From contig JAVHKY010000029.1 of the NCBI GenBank assembly GCA_035079385.1, positions 10,974,001-11,038,000 on the forward strand: DNA of 64,000 bases. Direction: 5' to 3'. The notes beneath the pieces were generated by a model, which saw nothing but the letters and a program-made list of their open reading frames with translations, searched no databases and had not been told where the DNA came from. Below are positions 21,966 to 35,164 of the stretch, in pieces. Source of the DNA: Aspidiotus rigidus. Lineage: Eukaryota; Arthropoda; Insecta; Hemiptera; Diaspididae. Position 1 is the stretch's first letter; each line of letters starts with the position of its first letter. Made by a program: the position numbers and the translations under genes.

Positions 21966-24400
21966 GTTGGGATGTCACCCTCAAGAAAATTTTTTGGACC
22001 CTAACTAAATCAGAGTCTCTTCTCCTTCGGATACCTGGGGTTAATTTTGAAAATTCCTTTAAGTCATTGCAGTTGGCCAGAGGCTCTACGCCCTGATGTG
22101 CCGAAAGGATAGTGAATGGGGAACACCCCCCTCCCCGCCCCCATAAAAAAAAGATAATAATGTGTCTCCTGTTGAGAATAAAACTGTGAAGTATTAGGTG
22201 AAGTGTGTTTTTCGTTTTGCAACTCATCACGAATGAGGGTGCTTCCGCTCAAAACTGTAGCATAATAGGAAGAGAATTATTAGAAGTTTCTGATTTAGAA
22301 TGATGAAATCACCATGGATTGATTTTTTTTTGACGTCATCGTCTTTAATAGCCACAATTCGATGTAGGCAAATTTACGCAATTTCTATGATCACTTAGCA
22401 GTTTCGTCTACATCAGAGGCGCATTTTCAAAATGTGTTTAAGAGGGAAAATTAACGACTTTTTGAAAACTGTTCTCTCGCATTTCCCTGAATTTTCTTTT
22501 TTTCCCTCTCTTACTTTCCAGGTTTTTTGGGGAGAAGGGAGATTCCCTTAGTTCCCCTCTAAACCCGCCACTGCTTCATAGATTTCGTCATGATATCGTC
22601 ATATTAATTGTGCTCAAATTGAGATGGAAATTCATTATACGCACTGTTTTTCCTCAGCTTGCTGGAAGATTATGGAAGAGCAACATACGACATTTTAAAA
22701 TATAAGCGTTTTTTTTTTTGAAAACGTCCTTTCCTAATGTGACTGGTACAATAGAAAATCTCATGAATATTTTGATATCCTCGAATACTGCACGAGTAAA
22801 TTATGTTTAAGTATATTATTTACGCACATGCTAGGAGATGAATATAATGCTAGATTAGAATTATTATCGTAATTTAATTTACATTCGTACACTATCTTTA
22901 GCTGACAAAAATATAATGTATTTTTCAGATAAATAATACGAACACTTTCTCATAAAAGTGACTAAAACGTTTACGAAGACTCTATTCGATTTAATGGCGG
23001 ATTAAAAGTGTAATTAAAGTGAAGGAGTGGTTGAGACGATGAGAAGGAGGTGAGCAAATGTTTTGTTGGGGTTTGTGGCATTTCTCCGCGCTGGTGATGT
23101 TCTTGCCGAAGCCCCAATGTGTAGCGTTTGAATATATAACTATTCTAAAGCGTGTGCGTGTGCGTGTGTATGTGTGGCCTTTGTATTGCGTACGTATAGA
23201 GGTTTCAACGCAGTTGTTGCACTTTTCCGTAATGTATACCGTATAGTTTTCTCCAAGCTACGGATCTACGTTTTTTTTTTTTGTTTTTTTTTTACTTATC
23301 TTACTCTGTCGCGATGCCAATTGCCAACTGCCCCATTTTTATTGTGTATTTATATAAGCTATTAGAGTAAGTAGATTGACGAGTTTTTTTTTCGCTTGTT
23401 TGCCTATACTTACACTATATACTGAGTTCGTGTGTTTTTTTCTTTCTTTTTTATTTTTTATTGTAATTTCTTCGTAGTTGATGAATGATAAAACGAACTG
23501 AGATTCCGCCGAAATCACAAAGGCTTCCTTTTCCATAGCCACAGGCGAGCGTTCGACTCGATGCGATGCGGTGAACGCTGCTTTTCCAGATCGTCCCAAC
23601 AGACCTAATATATTTAATGAAGCGTCATTATGAAATTGCTTCAAGAGATACCCATAATTTTCCATTTCGATAGAGTGCACACATTTTATTCGCGCGTACA
23701 CACACTCGGGGAATGTGTTTCCATTTGCGCCCCGTATATTTCCGTATAGTTTGAACGAATAGGATAAATGTACCGATGTTAATATGTACTATCAGTATTT
23801 TGGTCCTCTCTCTCTTCGCGGTATACATTAGCCGGCAATGAACGTTCAGAGAATAAAATCAGTCCTCATTATGTACGCAATACATGCATATAGACGTGTG
23901 TGGGTGTTTTCTCGTGTGTGATTTTCCGCAAATTGATTTGTTTGTTTACACGCAATTGAGTTGCACGTTTTTGCAGGTTTTGGGGTGTGTTTCATTCCTT
24001 TTTTTTTTAAAGTTATATTATACGTTTTTTTTTTTTTTTTTTTCATGTACTTCTTTTTTCGTTTTTTTGAATTTGAGTTTTGTTGGTATTTTTTTGTTAA
24101 TTATGATGTATAATTTTTTTTCTCCCTTAATTTCTTCATACTCATCCAGGAATTCGTGCAATAATAAATTTGGAAAAAATTCAGTCTGTAATGCAAAATT
24201 GGACGTTATAGCAGATCATTATTGATTAGGGATATCATTAACTCAACCTATTTTATTTTAGTGATCGATTAATTTATTTAATCTCAATAATATAGAGAGT
24301 GTTATAATTTATATGAGTACAACTACTTGGTTAGAAGTGTAAGGTATGTAGCAAGAGTGATACACGACAATTTCTCTGAGGGGGTAGAGGTTAATAAGGA
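21965..24400. other. AT-rich to CpG-containing unique sequence, no gene recognised
   Basis: It contains long T-runs (about 23272-23293 and 24022-24044) and GT-rich tracts near 23150-23175. Open frames are short (at most 120 codons) and without recognisable domains. Probably intronic. Confidence 0.45.
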
Positions 24401-24980
24401 AGAAGAAGAGAAAAGTCGAAGTGGGGCCAATGGTTCATGCTCGGAAATGCCTGTTCTTTGGACGGAAACCTTGTACGATACTTACCTAACCCACGCCTGC
24501 AATTTCTTAAAGCTCGATGATCTCCCTTTTCTTGTCCAACTACTCATTCTCAACTGTTACTCTCTCTATATTCTCTGATTCGTACCTCTCTTTAGAGGAT
24601 CTCTCTATGACTTCAATATTTTCTTTCATCCTCAATGCTTAGCCTGTACGTTCTCTGATTGGGACCACGCCATGAGAATTTTTCTCAACTCACTGGATCT
24701 ATAAAACTCGAACACTCAACACCCACACTCATATACTTTTACTTAACTCGTGACCCTACCACCCGCATTGTGATACAGAATTATATTTATCAACCAATTG
24801 TCAGCTGTAAACTTATTCATAATCGTCAATACTGGACTTATCCTTGTGACATTTCACTTAACAAGCAAGATATTGGCGGGTTGCCTAACTGGAAGGAGTT
24901 CTTGCATATGAATGACCGAAATATTCCTTTATTCCTTTTGCTTGGCAATTTATGTGGATTCTTATGTAATTTGGACCGCC
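24400..24980 (+). other. Degenerate pyrimidine-rich sequence flanking element B
   Basis: C/T-rich composition like the retroelement tails elsewhere. A 126-codon frame (24659-25039) shows no domain I recognise. It may be retroelement debris, but this cannot be shown. Confidence 0.25.
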
Positions 24981-26740
24981 AAATTCGAAAAAAATTATCA
25001 AAAAATTATTCCGGTATTTTAGGGGCGTCGAGAGGCTGATAACCCCGAAAATAGGGGTAAAATTGAAGTGACATATTTCAACATATTTTCACGAATATCC
25101 CTATGAAAATTTCCGTAGAATTTAGTAAAAATACTAGAAAGGTTCTCCGACCGTCCAAAGAGCCTAGAAGCCTCACCCCCCCCCCCCCAAAAAAAAAAAA
25201 AAAAAAAAAAATTGAAAAAATATTTCGTTTTTTTTGGAAAAATTTTGATAGGTTCCGAAATAGAATTTAGCGCAAAATCCGGGAAAAAATTCTTGGGGCC
25301 CTCGGAGGGGTTAAAGTGGGCACAAATCCTGGAAAGTGATGAAAAAATTGTTGCATTTTTTTTTCAAGTTCAACAAATTCTTATGTAGAATTTACCGTAC
25401 AATTGAAAAAAATTGTAAAAAATTCCTGGAGGTCTCTGAGAGGGGGTAAGAGGACTCAAACCCCCAATGAAATATTAGGTATATAATTTCCTGTTGCATA
25501 GAACGTGAAATAGATATACCTTCAAATACATATTACTAAAACTACTGATGAAGTGTTACTAAAATATAAAATACTTCAATAAATTCACCAAAATAGTATA
25601 TATTTCAAACTTGATGACAATTGTATACTGCCCATGTACAAATAATTTATTCAAACGAGCACTCATTCCCACATGCACACGTATCAATGCCTGAAATTCC
25701 AGCCTTCCGGCACTTACAGTGTCTCGTAGAGCAGCCTTTCTGGTAGCTGCATTTCACGAGAATGTCCAATGCCACATAGACAGGTGGCTGAAGGGTTCAT
25801 ACAGGTTCCCAGTGTATTCCATTAGCCGCTCGCTTCCAGCCCCATTCTCGCGGATCTGGAAATTTTTGACTCTTCTTCAGACACCGCCGTCACGCGTGGA
25901 AATCCTGATATACCGCGCGAAAATAGTGCTGTTGGAGGTTTCGAAACCTAACCTAACCTCGCCGCCACGAATAGAATTAATAAAATATTGATAAATTTGA
26001 AGAGGACGGAAGTTTGAAATGACGCATAGAAAAGTAGAAAATGTTAGAAAAACTAATGAGTTCACAACGAGACACTTTCGGACCAATAAAAAACGCAGTT
26101 CACACTTTTCCCAAAAAAATTTATGTTCCTCCTGGCCCCCTCGAAGAGCCATGAGATTTTTTCAAGATTCTTTCTGATTTCTACCAAATTTCACACAAGA
26201 ATCCGTTTGAATATTTTCAAAAAAGCATATTTTTTACTTCGAATTTTTGGGGTTTGGGCCCTCTTACCCCCTCTCAAAGACCTCCGTAATTTTTTAAATC
26301 ATTTTTCCCGAATTATACGGTAAATTCTACATAAGAATTTGTTGAACTTGAAAAAAAAAAAAAATGCAAAAATTTTTTCATCACTTCCAGGTTTTGTACC
26401 CCTTTAACGCCCTCCGAGGACCCCAGGAATTTTTTCACTGTTTTTCCCGGATTTTGCGCTAAATTCTACTTCGGAACCCGTCGAGACTTTTCCAAAAAAC
26501 ACAAAATATTTTTTCCCTTTTTTTTGGGGGGGGGGTGAGGTCTCTGGGTCCTTTGGACGGTCGGAGAATTTTTTTAGTAGTTTTCCCAAATTCTACGGAA
26601 AATTTCGTAGGGATCTTCGTAAAAATATGTTAAAATATGTCACTTCAATTTTACCCTTATTTTAGGGGTTATCAGCCCCTCGGCGCCACTAAAATATCGG
26701 AATAATTTTTTGAACATTTTTTTCGAATTTGGCAGTTCGA
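24980..26740. mobile_element. Long-inverted-repeat element B
   Basis: The left arm starts GCCAAATTCGAAAAAAATT and the right arm ends with its complement, AATTTTTTTCGAATTTGGC in pattern. Matching landmarks from outside in are 'aaaaaattattccg(g/a)tatttta', 'ggctgataacccc', 'ttaaaatatgtcacttcaattttacc', 'ccgaccgtccaaag' / 'ctttggacggtcgg', 'gcgctaaattcta' and 'acggtaaattctac'. The arms are about 490-520 bp (24985-25470 and 26225-26735), each built of about three ~155-bp sub-repeats. The core (25470-26220) contains a Cys-rich remnant. No clear target duplication was found. Confidence 0.75.
25647..25765 (-). pseudogene. Cys-rich C-terminal remnant, CXC/tesmin-like
   Basis: On the minus strand a frame ends VALDILVKCSYQKGCSTRHC, then KCRKAGISGIDTCACGNECS, then FE and a stop. 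The spacing C-x4-GC-x4-C-x-C-x9-C-x-C-x3-C resembles the CXC (tesmin/TSO1-like) tail found at the C-terminus of many uncharacterised transposon-encoded proteins of insects. One Cys expected after KAG is replaced. The rest of the protein is not readable. It lies inside element B, so it may be a trace of that element's own protein. Confidence 0.4.
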
Positions 26741-26744
26741 TTCA

Positions 26745-27110
26745 CAAGCCTTACTTTACCGACGGATCTAAATTTGGACCCAAAACAGGATACGCGTACT
26801 CGATCCAAAGAGTCACAATCAGTCGTTGATTGAAAAATTCCGCCTCCATTTTCTCTACTCTTGTCTTTCTTTACTTAATCTCCTCACCCCCAGCTCAAGA
26901 TTCTACTGTTAACTGACTTACTTTCATCTTTCCTGGCTATACGGGACTCTTATCCAACTAATCTCCAAATCAGCGCATTCATTTACTTCTGCAATCACCA
27001 TCATCTCCAGCTTTTCGAGTCACATCAACTTCCCGAAACCTGACGCGATTGTCTATGCAGCCAACGATTCATTTTTACCCCTTAAAATGTTTCACCCTGT
27101 ACCTACTCTT
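26745..27110 (+). pseudogene. Jockey-like RNase H relic
   Basis: From 26752 the frame reads YFTDGSKFGPKTGYAYSIQ, the RNase H start with the first catalytic Asp (codon at 26761). LLTDLLSSL-type sequence follows near 26915 with frame slips, then pieces of the later blocks. Element B ends only a few bases upstream, so B abuts or interrupts this copy. Stops and frameshifts make it non-functional. Confidence 0.65.
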
Positions 27111-29450
27111 GCGTCTGACCTTAGAAAGTATTACCGATTCCTGATATTTGACTCTTGGCACGACTTTTTTGAAAAATCAGCATTTGGAGCCATTGAAAAT
27201 AGAGCAGTCCCCCAGATTTCTTCTTGTCGAAGTAACTGTCATAAACAAATTATTCCCTCCCGCCTTAGAGAATTGGATACACACACTTTTCTCTAGTCAA
27301 TCAGAAGTATTCGTGTTGACTTTCAGAAATTGCCTTAGGAATAAAGAGTCTGAAGAGAATGTGACGTATATGAGAAAATTGGGGGGGGGGGCGATTTAGA
27401 TGATTAATTGAGCATGTAGTGATGGGAGATTGATTTCATTTGTTCATAATTCAAGGTGTGAACACGAAAAAGTTCGGAGGTTTCTAATACTTTGGGTTCA
27501 TGTTGGACGTTGATTCTAGGGTGAAGGATATCAATTCTCGTGTTGAATTGTAAAATTCTTCTGGAACAGCAATTCTTGACAAAAAAAGGAAAAGAGAAAA
27601 GTCCCCCCCCCCGCGCGCCAAACAATGAGTGAAAAGCAGGATTCTCTGGTGGAGGAAACTTTTGACTTCGTTCTCTAATTACCCTGCAGGTGCAAATCCA
27701 CTCCAAAAAATCCGGAAAAGTAGAGGAAAATATCGAGAGTCAGTGCAAAGAACGTCATATTCATTTTCTCATGTGTATTCCTTCTCCCTCCTCCTCTTAG
27801 GGAGGAAGATTCGAAAGTGCATGTGCAAAAAGATTGAACTGCCTGGCCTTTCTCTCTCCTTGCCCTCCACAAAAATATTACAGTCCGTCAGCAGTTAGTT
27901 GGCGGTTGGCGCACGGGGCCCACATATACTATTCGCAACAACAACTCACGTTCGTAAATGGCCGAAGCGACGAAAACGCGTTCTCAACAGCCGCCAACAG
28001 TAGCCCTAAACCGAGCTCTCTTCAGTTGCGTCCACAGATTGCATATGGTGTAATCATGGGTGTAGGTGTCTCTAGAGAAAACAGTTTTCACCTTGATTAC
28101 GATCAGGAAAGTGATTTTTTGTCTACGTGGGGCCTTAGCGGCTCATACCAGGAGAAGAAAACACGAGACGTATTTAATTTATACTGAGTTGAATTGGTGG
28201 GTGAGAAGATAATTTATTATAGCAATAGAATTATGTATCACGATTACCAATAGTTTTATTCATATTTTTACCATAATATTTTCTAATCTTCATTTTATCT
28301 TTTGAATTGATTATTTTGCAAAAATTTTGTTTTGGTTTTCCGTAAATAATGATACGGTGTGGGCTTACTATTTCTGTATACTTTCGACTTCAACTAAATT
28401 GTGTGTAATCAAATATTCTCTTATAGCTGTTCTCATTCTCTATTTTCGATGGTCTCTGCGTCATGTAGAAAGAGATACAAAAGTCAAAATATTTATATTT
28501 TAGACCAACTTTCTGGAGATTCATTATCTGAATATGATAATGAGTCTTCGTGCCGATCAGTTTTGACTCGGAAAGACTTGGAGGAAAGTTCGGGTTTCTT
28601 TTTCACAACGTCTTAGAACACTCAGAAAAGAAATATTTATTGAACGAAAAAAAAAAAAAAAAAACAAAAAACAAGATAAGGACTTTTTTTCCTTTTATGT
28701 GGGAGGGGGATAGAGGGTCTGTAATCCTGCGCTTTTACTTATGATATTATTGGTGAATAAATTGAGAAATATTATCGAAGCCAATAAAAATTGTTTTTCC
28801 GATGCTAAGCATGATATGGATTTGTATCACATTCCTTGCAAAGCTCTTTATTGGGTAGTCAGGTGAGTTTGAAATTGTCGAGTTGTGGTGTTCCAACTAT
28901 TGTTCATAAAAACGGACTTTTTTTCATCAGAATCCGTAGTAGTAGTTTGATTTTTCGAGATTAGCTGGCATAAGTCGCATCAAGAGGAATAGAATAGATA
29001 TTGTCTACAAGTTTTTTCAAACGTCTACCACAGATCCACTTCAACGTTATTGTAGAATGTGTCGTCTGTCATTGATGGTTAAAATTTTGCCTGGTGTGAA
29101 GTTTTTATTCTTTGACTTCCTGCTTGGATTTCTAGCATTGAATACGAGTACCTGATGGTTTCATTCCGACTAGGGTGATCATTTGCCGTAATCTTTGAGT
29201 CTTCGACGTATTTTGTGTACTCAGTTCAAACCGAGTATCCGACAGAAACGCTAAAATTAATTTGCTCGATGTCATAATGATGTTAGTTCAATGCTTTTTC
29301 AAGCGTTTTCCAGGAAACTCTCGCAAAATTCATTAGAAGGCATCGTTTAAAAATTGTTCTTCCAACAAATCCAGTTTCACCAAGATATTGACTGTGACAA
29401 AGAGGTAACAACTTCTAAAAAGTATTAGAGCATTGAGCCTGAGGAAGGTC
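27110..29450. other. Low-information sequence, no gene recognised
   Basis: Open frames to 117 codons (27834-28187, +) show no domain I can name. Homopolymers occur at 27380 (G), 27603 (C) and 28648 (A). LSGDSLSEYDNES near 28510 looks like an acidic transposase N-terminus, but nothing else supports that. Coding status unresolved. Confidence 0.3.
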
Positions 29451-30830
29451 GAAGATTATGAAAATGTTCAAGTCTACCTTAATAGCATCACATCCTTCTC
29501 CGACTGCCTCCTCTGTAAGCTCATACCCTAATATAAGCGACTCCCCTCATAGTCCAATTTCTCTCGAAGATGTAGCTCGCGTCAGAGCTCAAGATTTTTT
29601 CCAAGCCCCTAAAGTAGATGAAGCCCACGCCCACCTTTTAATGTATCAAAAGTCCCTCGGATGACGTCATAAACTGCTTACCCTATGATGTCATCAAATA
29701 TACTGTATATCTTCGATACCAGTCCCGGATTTACGCTTTTTTACGCCCGTGGAAATGGAATTAGACAATTTCCGCGCCCACAATTATAATTCGAAAATAT
29801 CAGTGTGCCTAAATTGTTTAGAATAATGGACAAAATTTTGCGCTCAAGTACGAGTATGAAGCCTTGTCCGCTTTATGGAAAATCCGGACCTACTAAAATA
29901 GTTATGTATGGTCTAAGCTTGCAGAGTAATTCAACTTGCATGCTAATAAAGGCCCCCTAGCCTAGTATTTATGCGCGAGACTACCAGGTTACGATTTGGC
30001 TCAGAACTCGAAATAGGGCGACTCGTCAGAAGGTCGATGATTTTGAAAATTTCGGGCGGAACCTCACCACCTATTTTCATGAAAGGAAAAATTTCTAAAT
30101 CTGAAAATTCTATTTAGGGTTATGAGATCGGAGTGAACAAATGAGGACAATAAGGATGAATATGAATTAGATGGTGTAAGAATGGGTGGATTAGTTGAGA
30201 GAGAGAGTTTGTGATGCAGGGAGAGACAGAATGGTGAAGTTGTATGTTTTCGAGAGCTGGGCTAGAGAAAAAGTGTAGCATAGAGATCAAGGAATAAGAG
30301 TTTTTCAAATAGATCGGGGCATCTTGGAGGATAATGAAGGTCAGAAATCGTGCAGGAAGAGAAGATGAATAAGCAGTCATACGGAAAGGAAGGGGGAGGA
30401 ATTAGTTATGAAAGTTGAACTCAGTGCCTGGTTTGCGACAAGGTCTACTGCATCAAGTTTCTTAAGGGTTTGCTTTACTTGGTGTACGATAAGTTGCATA
30501 AATATCCCAAAAACCTTGCAAGGTTCGGGAAGCCAGCGGTCACTACGCGACGCTTATCGGGTGTGCGTGGGTAGTCCTCGCAATAAATGACGAGGAATGA
30601 TTTTGCAAGGTCACATCTCAGGGCTCCATTTTCCGACGAATTTTTTCGATCGTTGGAAATGAAAGGCGCTATCGGAACAGAATCCCGAATTTTGGCTCCA
30701 GAAGAATTTCACTCTAGTCAGAAGATAGACAAATTTTTACCAATTTCAACGTTTAATTGAAAATGTATGAAAAAAATTTTTTAATTCTGCTTCGATAGCA
30801 CTCCTGGTTGGACCTTTCTGGAAAACATTT
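29450..30830. other. Mixed repetitive sequence, no gene recognised
   Basis: A 68-codon Ser/Pro-rich frame (29458-29664, +) ends directly before TGACGTCA at about 29662. The C/T-rich minus-strand frame at 30120-30380 resembles retroelement tail composition but shows no diagnostic motif. Confidence 0.3.
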
Positions 30831-30839
30831 CAATTATTC

Positions 30840-31485
30840 AGAAAGATCTATTAAAAATTCGATGTGACTTTCGGTACCATGTTTTGCGAAGATATTTTCA
30901 CTAGTAAAGCACTCCCTTGAGGTCGATGTATTTCGGTATCCATAGAAAAAAGATCGAGGATGAGAAAGAGCTTGACGAGTGTGCAAGAATGAGGACTCGT
31001 TGGACGACAGGATTGGTAAAATGAGGGTCCTGAAAGGAGGCATACTCGAAGGCCATGACTTGGCAAATCGTATCAATATTAAAATGAGGGTCTTGGATAG
31101 CAAGTAAGCTTGAGGGGGGAAACTTGCGGGAAGGAGAGAAGCAGGTGAGAAGGGAAGGACTGGTGAATATAGCGGTATATAAGGAAATAGAGTTCCCTCT
31201 GCGGAAGAATGAGGCATTATCCTGAATGGAGATTGGATATCCGGTTCTGGATCCCGATTTGGACCCGTGCCTGTAGCAGAGAAGATGCGAGGGACATCTT
31301 GAAGAATTGAATTTTTTGAAGTGTCGTTTGTATATAAATTTAGCGATTTCGAGACTTTCACGAAGATCGAGACTGATGTTGAAGATAGAAGTTGACCAAG
31401 GGAGAATGAATAAAGAAATTAAGTTCGAGATTGCGTGGATGCGATTGAAGCGAGAGGAGCGGTGAGTTACGTGGACTGAGGGCAT
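30840..31485 (-). pseudogene. Jockey-like RNase H domain relic
   Basis: On the minus strand: SLDLRESLEIAKFIYKRHFK, then SHLLCYRHGSKSGSRTGYP, ISIQDNASFF, SLYTA, LLAIQDPH and FFLWIPKYIDLKG. These follow the RNase H blocks YTDGSKS..GYA, IYTAELLAI, LTDSLSSLLAI and FLWVPSHV. The first catalytic Asp (TDG) reads RHG, so it is inactive even where the frame is open. Two overlapping frames carry the similarity, showing indels. Confidence 0.75.
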
Positions 31486-31524
31486 GATTTTGGTTTTCGG
31501 CTGTTGAGACCAGTAAGGTAGCAG

Positions 31525-31955
31525 TGAATGGAAGTAAGCAGTAACGGAGACGAGGAAAACTCGCCTCAGCGCCGTGTCGATTTTGACTTATTCCTTGTCT
31601 TTACTAAGCCACACCCCCTATTGGAAGTTCACGAATCGGAATTGCCCCCCGAGCTCCCTCGCGGTTGGATTTATAGAATTTTTGAGGGACCTCAACCTCC
31701 GAAAAAGGCATGCATTGTATTATTTCGGTCTTAATTGGGACGATAATTTTTTTCATTTCTTTAAATCTCAAATCAATTTTGTAAAAATTTATATCGTCGG
31801 AAGCCATGTCAGTGTCCGTCCGATCTGTCAGCGTGGATTTAACAATTTCATTCGCATTTTACAAGGACGACATGCGGTTATAGACGTGGAGAAGGATATT
31901 TTTCAAAATCATCGACATCCACCAGAGTATAAGTCTTTCTTGTCTGCGGTATAGA
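31525..31955 (+). pseudogene. Possible non-LTR endonuclease relic
   Basis: Two overlapping frames give LPRGWIYRIFEGPQPPKKAC, then INFVKIYIVGSHVSV and FNNFIRILQGRHAVIDVEKD. The pattern 'KxxIVLF .. VKIYxV .. FxNFIRxLxGRxxIxxDxN' is weakly like the apurinic-type endonuclease of R1 or Jockey ORF2. No catalytic N-E-D-H set can be confirmed. It could equally be an unrelated open frame. Confidence 0.3.
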
Positions 31956-31959
31956 GAAG

Positions 31960-34900
31960 TAAATTACCAACTAGGGTGAGTAAATAGGGACGGCTTGTTT
32001 GGTAATTCTCATCTTGTTATATCGCGTGCCGACTTACCAACCGCGTATACACGCTGTGCCCTTATATCCTTTTGGTTAGTTTCAGGATTTCGATGTCAAC
32101 GCGTGAAACCGAAGGTAATTTTTCAAAAAGAACTCGGTTTACCTGCGGCAATACATTTGCGTTACAACTTCTTTAGAGTTGTTAGCGTTTGTGCCGCTGT
32201 CATTGCTCTTATTTTTCTGTCCAACTTTCGGCGAAGAAAAAAAAAAAGGTAGAAAGAGAAAAATAAATGAAAGCTTCCGTGAAAGGAAAGAATGAACACG
32301 GGGCCACGTGAAATGCGTTGTCTAATGGCCTCAATCCAGGCAATTACATTTTCCAAATGACGGTATAGTAGCGAATTCGAGGAGTTGATTTTCCAAATGA
32401 TGACCGGGCAAAACACGTAGACGTGTACGTAATTTGACAGTACGAAATACGCTGCATTTATAAAGGCGATAGATTATTATTGCTATGGAAAGCCAGTACC
32501 ACACCTACGCTTTCAGAAAGCGGGGAAAAAGATACTGCGAGCGGTTGTTCTCAGCTTTTCGTAAGCATGTGTTCGCACAACACATTAGGCCACATGATTA
32601 CGATTATTATTATTATCGAAAACGCGACGGCTCGTAAAATTCGTGTAGATGTTGGCAAAGGGAGGAAGAAAAAAAGTGAAATGAATACTGCCTGGCGGTT
32701 CGGCTTGATTGAAGCATATAGGCGTTTTGTGAAATAGGTCAGCCGAGAACAGAGAAATTGAACGCGTTATAGATGGGGTAGCTTTTGGGTCCTTAAGCTC
32801 GTGGATGTGTATAGCGAAATTAAATACCGTGTAGCGGTGGTAGCACAATTCCATCTCCGTAGAATCGACAATTTCGGAGACACTTTCTGAAGCATATCAG
32901 GGTAACTGAAAATTGAATACTCTACCTTCTTGCGCGTAATGAAATTCATCGCGTTGGAAAAAATCACGGTGCAGGTTTCTTTTCTCGAACGTCTCTATAA
33001 TACTTCGGAAATGAGAGGGGTTGGGCGCGGAAATTAACGACATCTTTTCGAAGAGTCGCTTTCTGCTGCTCTCATACGACGACACGGATCAATTCTAGCT
33101 TGGTTCATTTTCAAAAAGGTAAATTGTGCTTTGTGTATACAGTATTATAAGTTTCTGTCGAAGAAAGTTTCGCAACAACTCAAACGAGAAGTATGAAAAT
33201 CAGCATTCTATATTTAGCTTTACCCATTAGCGTCACATGATTGAACAAAGCTGTCTCTCATGCTCTAATACCATCGTGACAAATAGTGTACCGTACCATG
33301 TTTTTTTCTCTCGTTTACTGCGCGAACAACAAAAAATAAAAAATTGGTAAAGAAACTGCTATTAGTTGAGAGACGTCTTCGAAAGGGAGGAAGCCATGAT
33401 ATTTTCGAAAAAGAAAAGATTATGACCGTAGAAAATATTTACGACCGAGATGACAGTTCGGGTATGTGGTCATTTTGTTCTGGAATTTAACGTTCCACCT
33501 AGAAAGCCTACGGTTCTCGGAAATAATTTTGTCGCCGACCGCGTCTAGACCTGTAAACTGTTCAACCAACGGGAGGTGTTATTTTCACATATTTTTCAAC
33601 ATGTACGCACATGTTGTTCGTTTTATTTCTGGTGTTCGTACAACATAGGATTAAAATTTTTAATCGCAAATTACAATTTTACGAAGCTGCGATGACAGAT
33701 TTCGGTGAAGAGAATGCATCAAGTGGTGTCTCCAAAATATCCGGCGCGGTTGTTCTTCTCTATGTTGTAATTTATGGTCCTCGGCTACGGTGACTGCGAA
33801 TGAGAATTGTCTGAATAACTTGGCTCGTGGTGTCTTTGTGCGGCGATCGAAATAGAGTGTTAGAAGTAAAAAAGGCTGAGTACTTACATATCAGAGTAGG
33901 CATTGGCATGAAAATTGTTGGCAATGTGCCGCTGCATTCACGCTTTGAAAAAGGCTTATTGAACTAGAAGAGTCTATGAGAGAAGTACCTATGTCGGTAT
34001 TTGCTAAATGTGGAAGACTTTTTTTATTCTCCTCTCTCTTCTCAGTCTCTGAGCTGTCATTGCCACGACGTTGTTGTAGATGACGAAGGTACTATACAGA
34101 AATATCGTCTGGTTGGTTTTCATTCGAAACACTCGCCAATGAAGGCGGTTAGCGTAGTTTCATTCGAAATCGAAAACGGTCAACGACTTCGGAGATGTTA
34201 ACGCAAAAAATTTAACTCTTTGACTTTACGAACATCGTGGGTGTGCATTTTTTGTAGGAGAAAGCTAGGGAGTAGAGAAGGATGAATTGAGCGGTGACGA
34301 GGGACATTGAGAAAGGCGGAGAAATGCATGTAGAGGACTTGATGAAATGCAAAATGCTAATAGAATTTCGTTAGCGTTCTCTCTGACAGAAGTCGAAAGG
34401 GACGGGGAAAATTGTGGAAAAATATTATTTTACTTTGTTACCTGTGTACTTCGAAGAGCTCGAAATTGCATCCTCAAGGTCACGAAAGAGCGCAAAAAAC
34501 CTCTCGATGAAAAAGTATTGTCTTGTGATTTATACGTATATCCCTTATTTTATAGATTTTTTTCATAAATATTTCATTCGAGTTGTGCTGGACTTCTTGA
34601 TGACGTCATCAGTACTTGAAGAATCTTTTTTGACGTTATGTACACAATCGGTAAATAATGCAGTAGGAGAGAAGGAAGACGTCGTTGATAGAAGTAGGGG
34701 TGGGGGCCGTTCCATCTTTCGGTATCGATATTTTTCTTGCCATCCGAGGTGAGACAAAGTGTTTTCCCCACGTAATTTCATTGATTATTTTCCTTGTGGG
34801 AGATTTGAGAGATCAACTGGGGGGGGGGGATGAAGGAATTTTCTGCATTCAAGCGCGTATATGCACTTACATGAGGGTTACATCATCTCCAAAGTTCTTG

Positions 34901-35160
34901 GTCTGCTTCCGTCCTCGCTCAGCTGTGATTTCTGAATGACCTTGGGTTGGATAGTTCACGCTTCTTCATTTTACTTTGTATCAGTTTTTGCCCCTAATAG
35001 CGTAGTAGATATGCAGTCAATAGGTCAACTTTCGGTTTTCACATTATGTGAAACCGATCAACTCCACCGTTGTTGGAATCTCCCAAAAAGGTCGAATTTG
35101 AATTTTTCTTTTGTATTTATTTTGATTTTTCTCAAAATTGATGGAGTTTGGAGGGTAAAT
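31960..35160. other. Unique CpG-containing block, no gene recognised
   Basis: No recognisable domain in frames up to 112 codons. It includes one TGACGTCA at about 34601 and a G-run at 34820. It resembles the other unique blocks and may be intron. Confidence 0.45.
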
Positions 35161-35164
35161 ACCT

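Noticed and set aside
23150..23175. GT-rich tract as another regulatory site for the RBM24-like protein
   Set aside because: 17 kb from the exon and of simple-repeat character; no basis to link it.
25944..25958. CCTAACCTAACCT, a match to the insect telomere repeat (TTAGG)n
   Set aside because: Only about two and a half units; expected by chance and not a telomeric tract.
28401..28616. Acidic LSGDSLSEYDNESS stretch, reminiscent of a piggyBac-type N-terminus
   Set aside because: Too short and no catalytic region follows; acidic Ser-rich peptides are not diagnostic.
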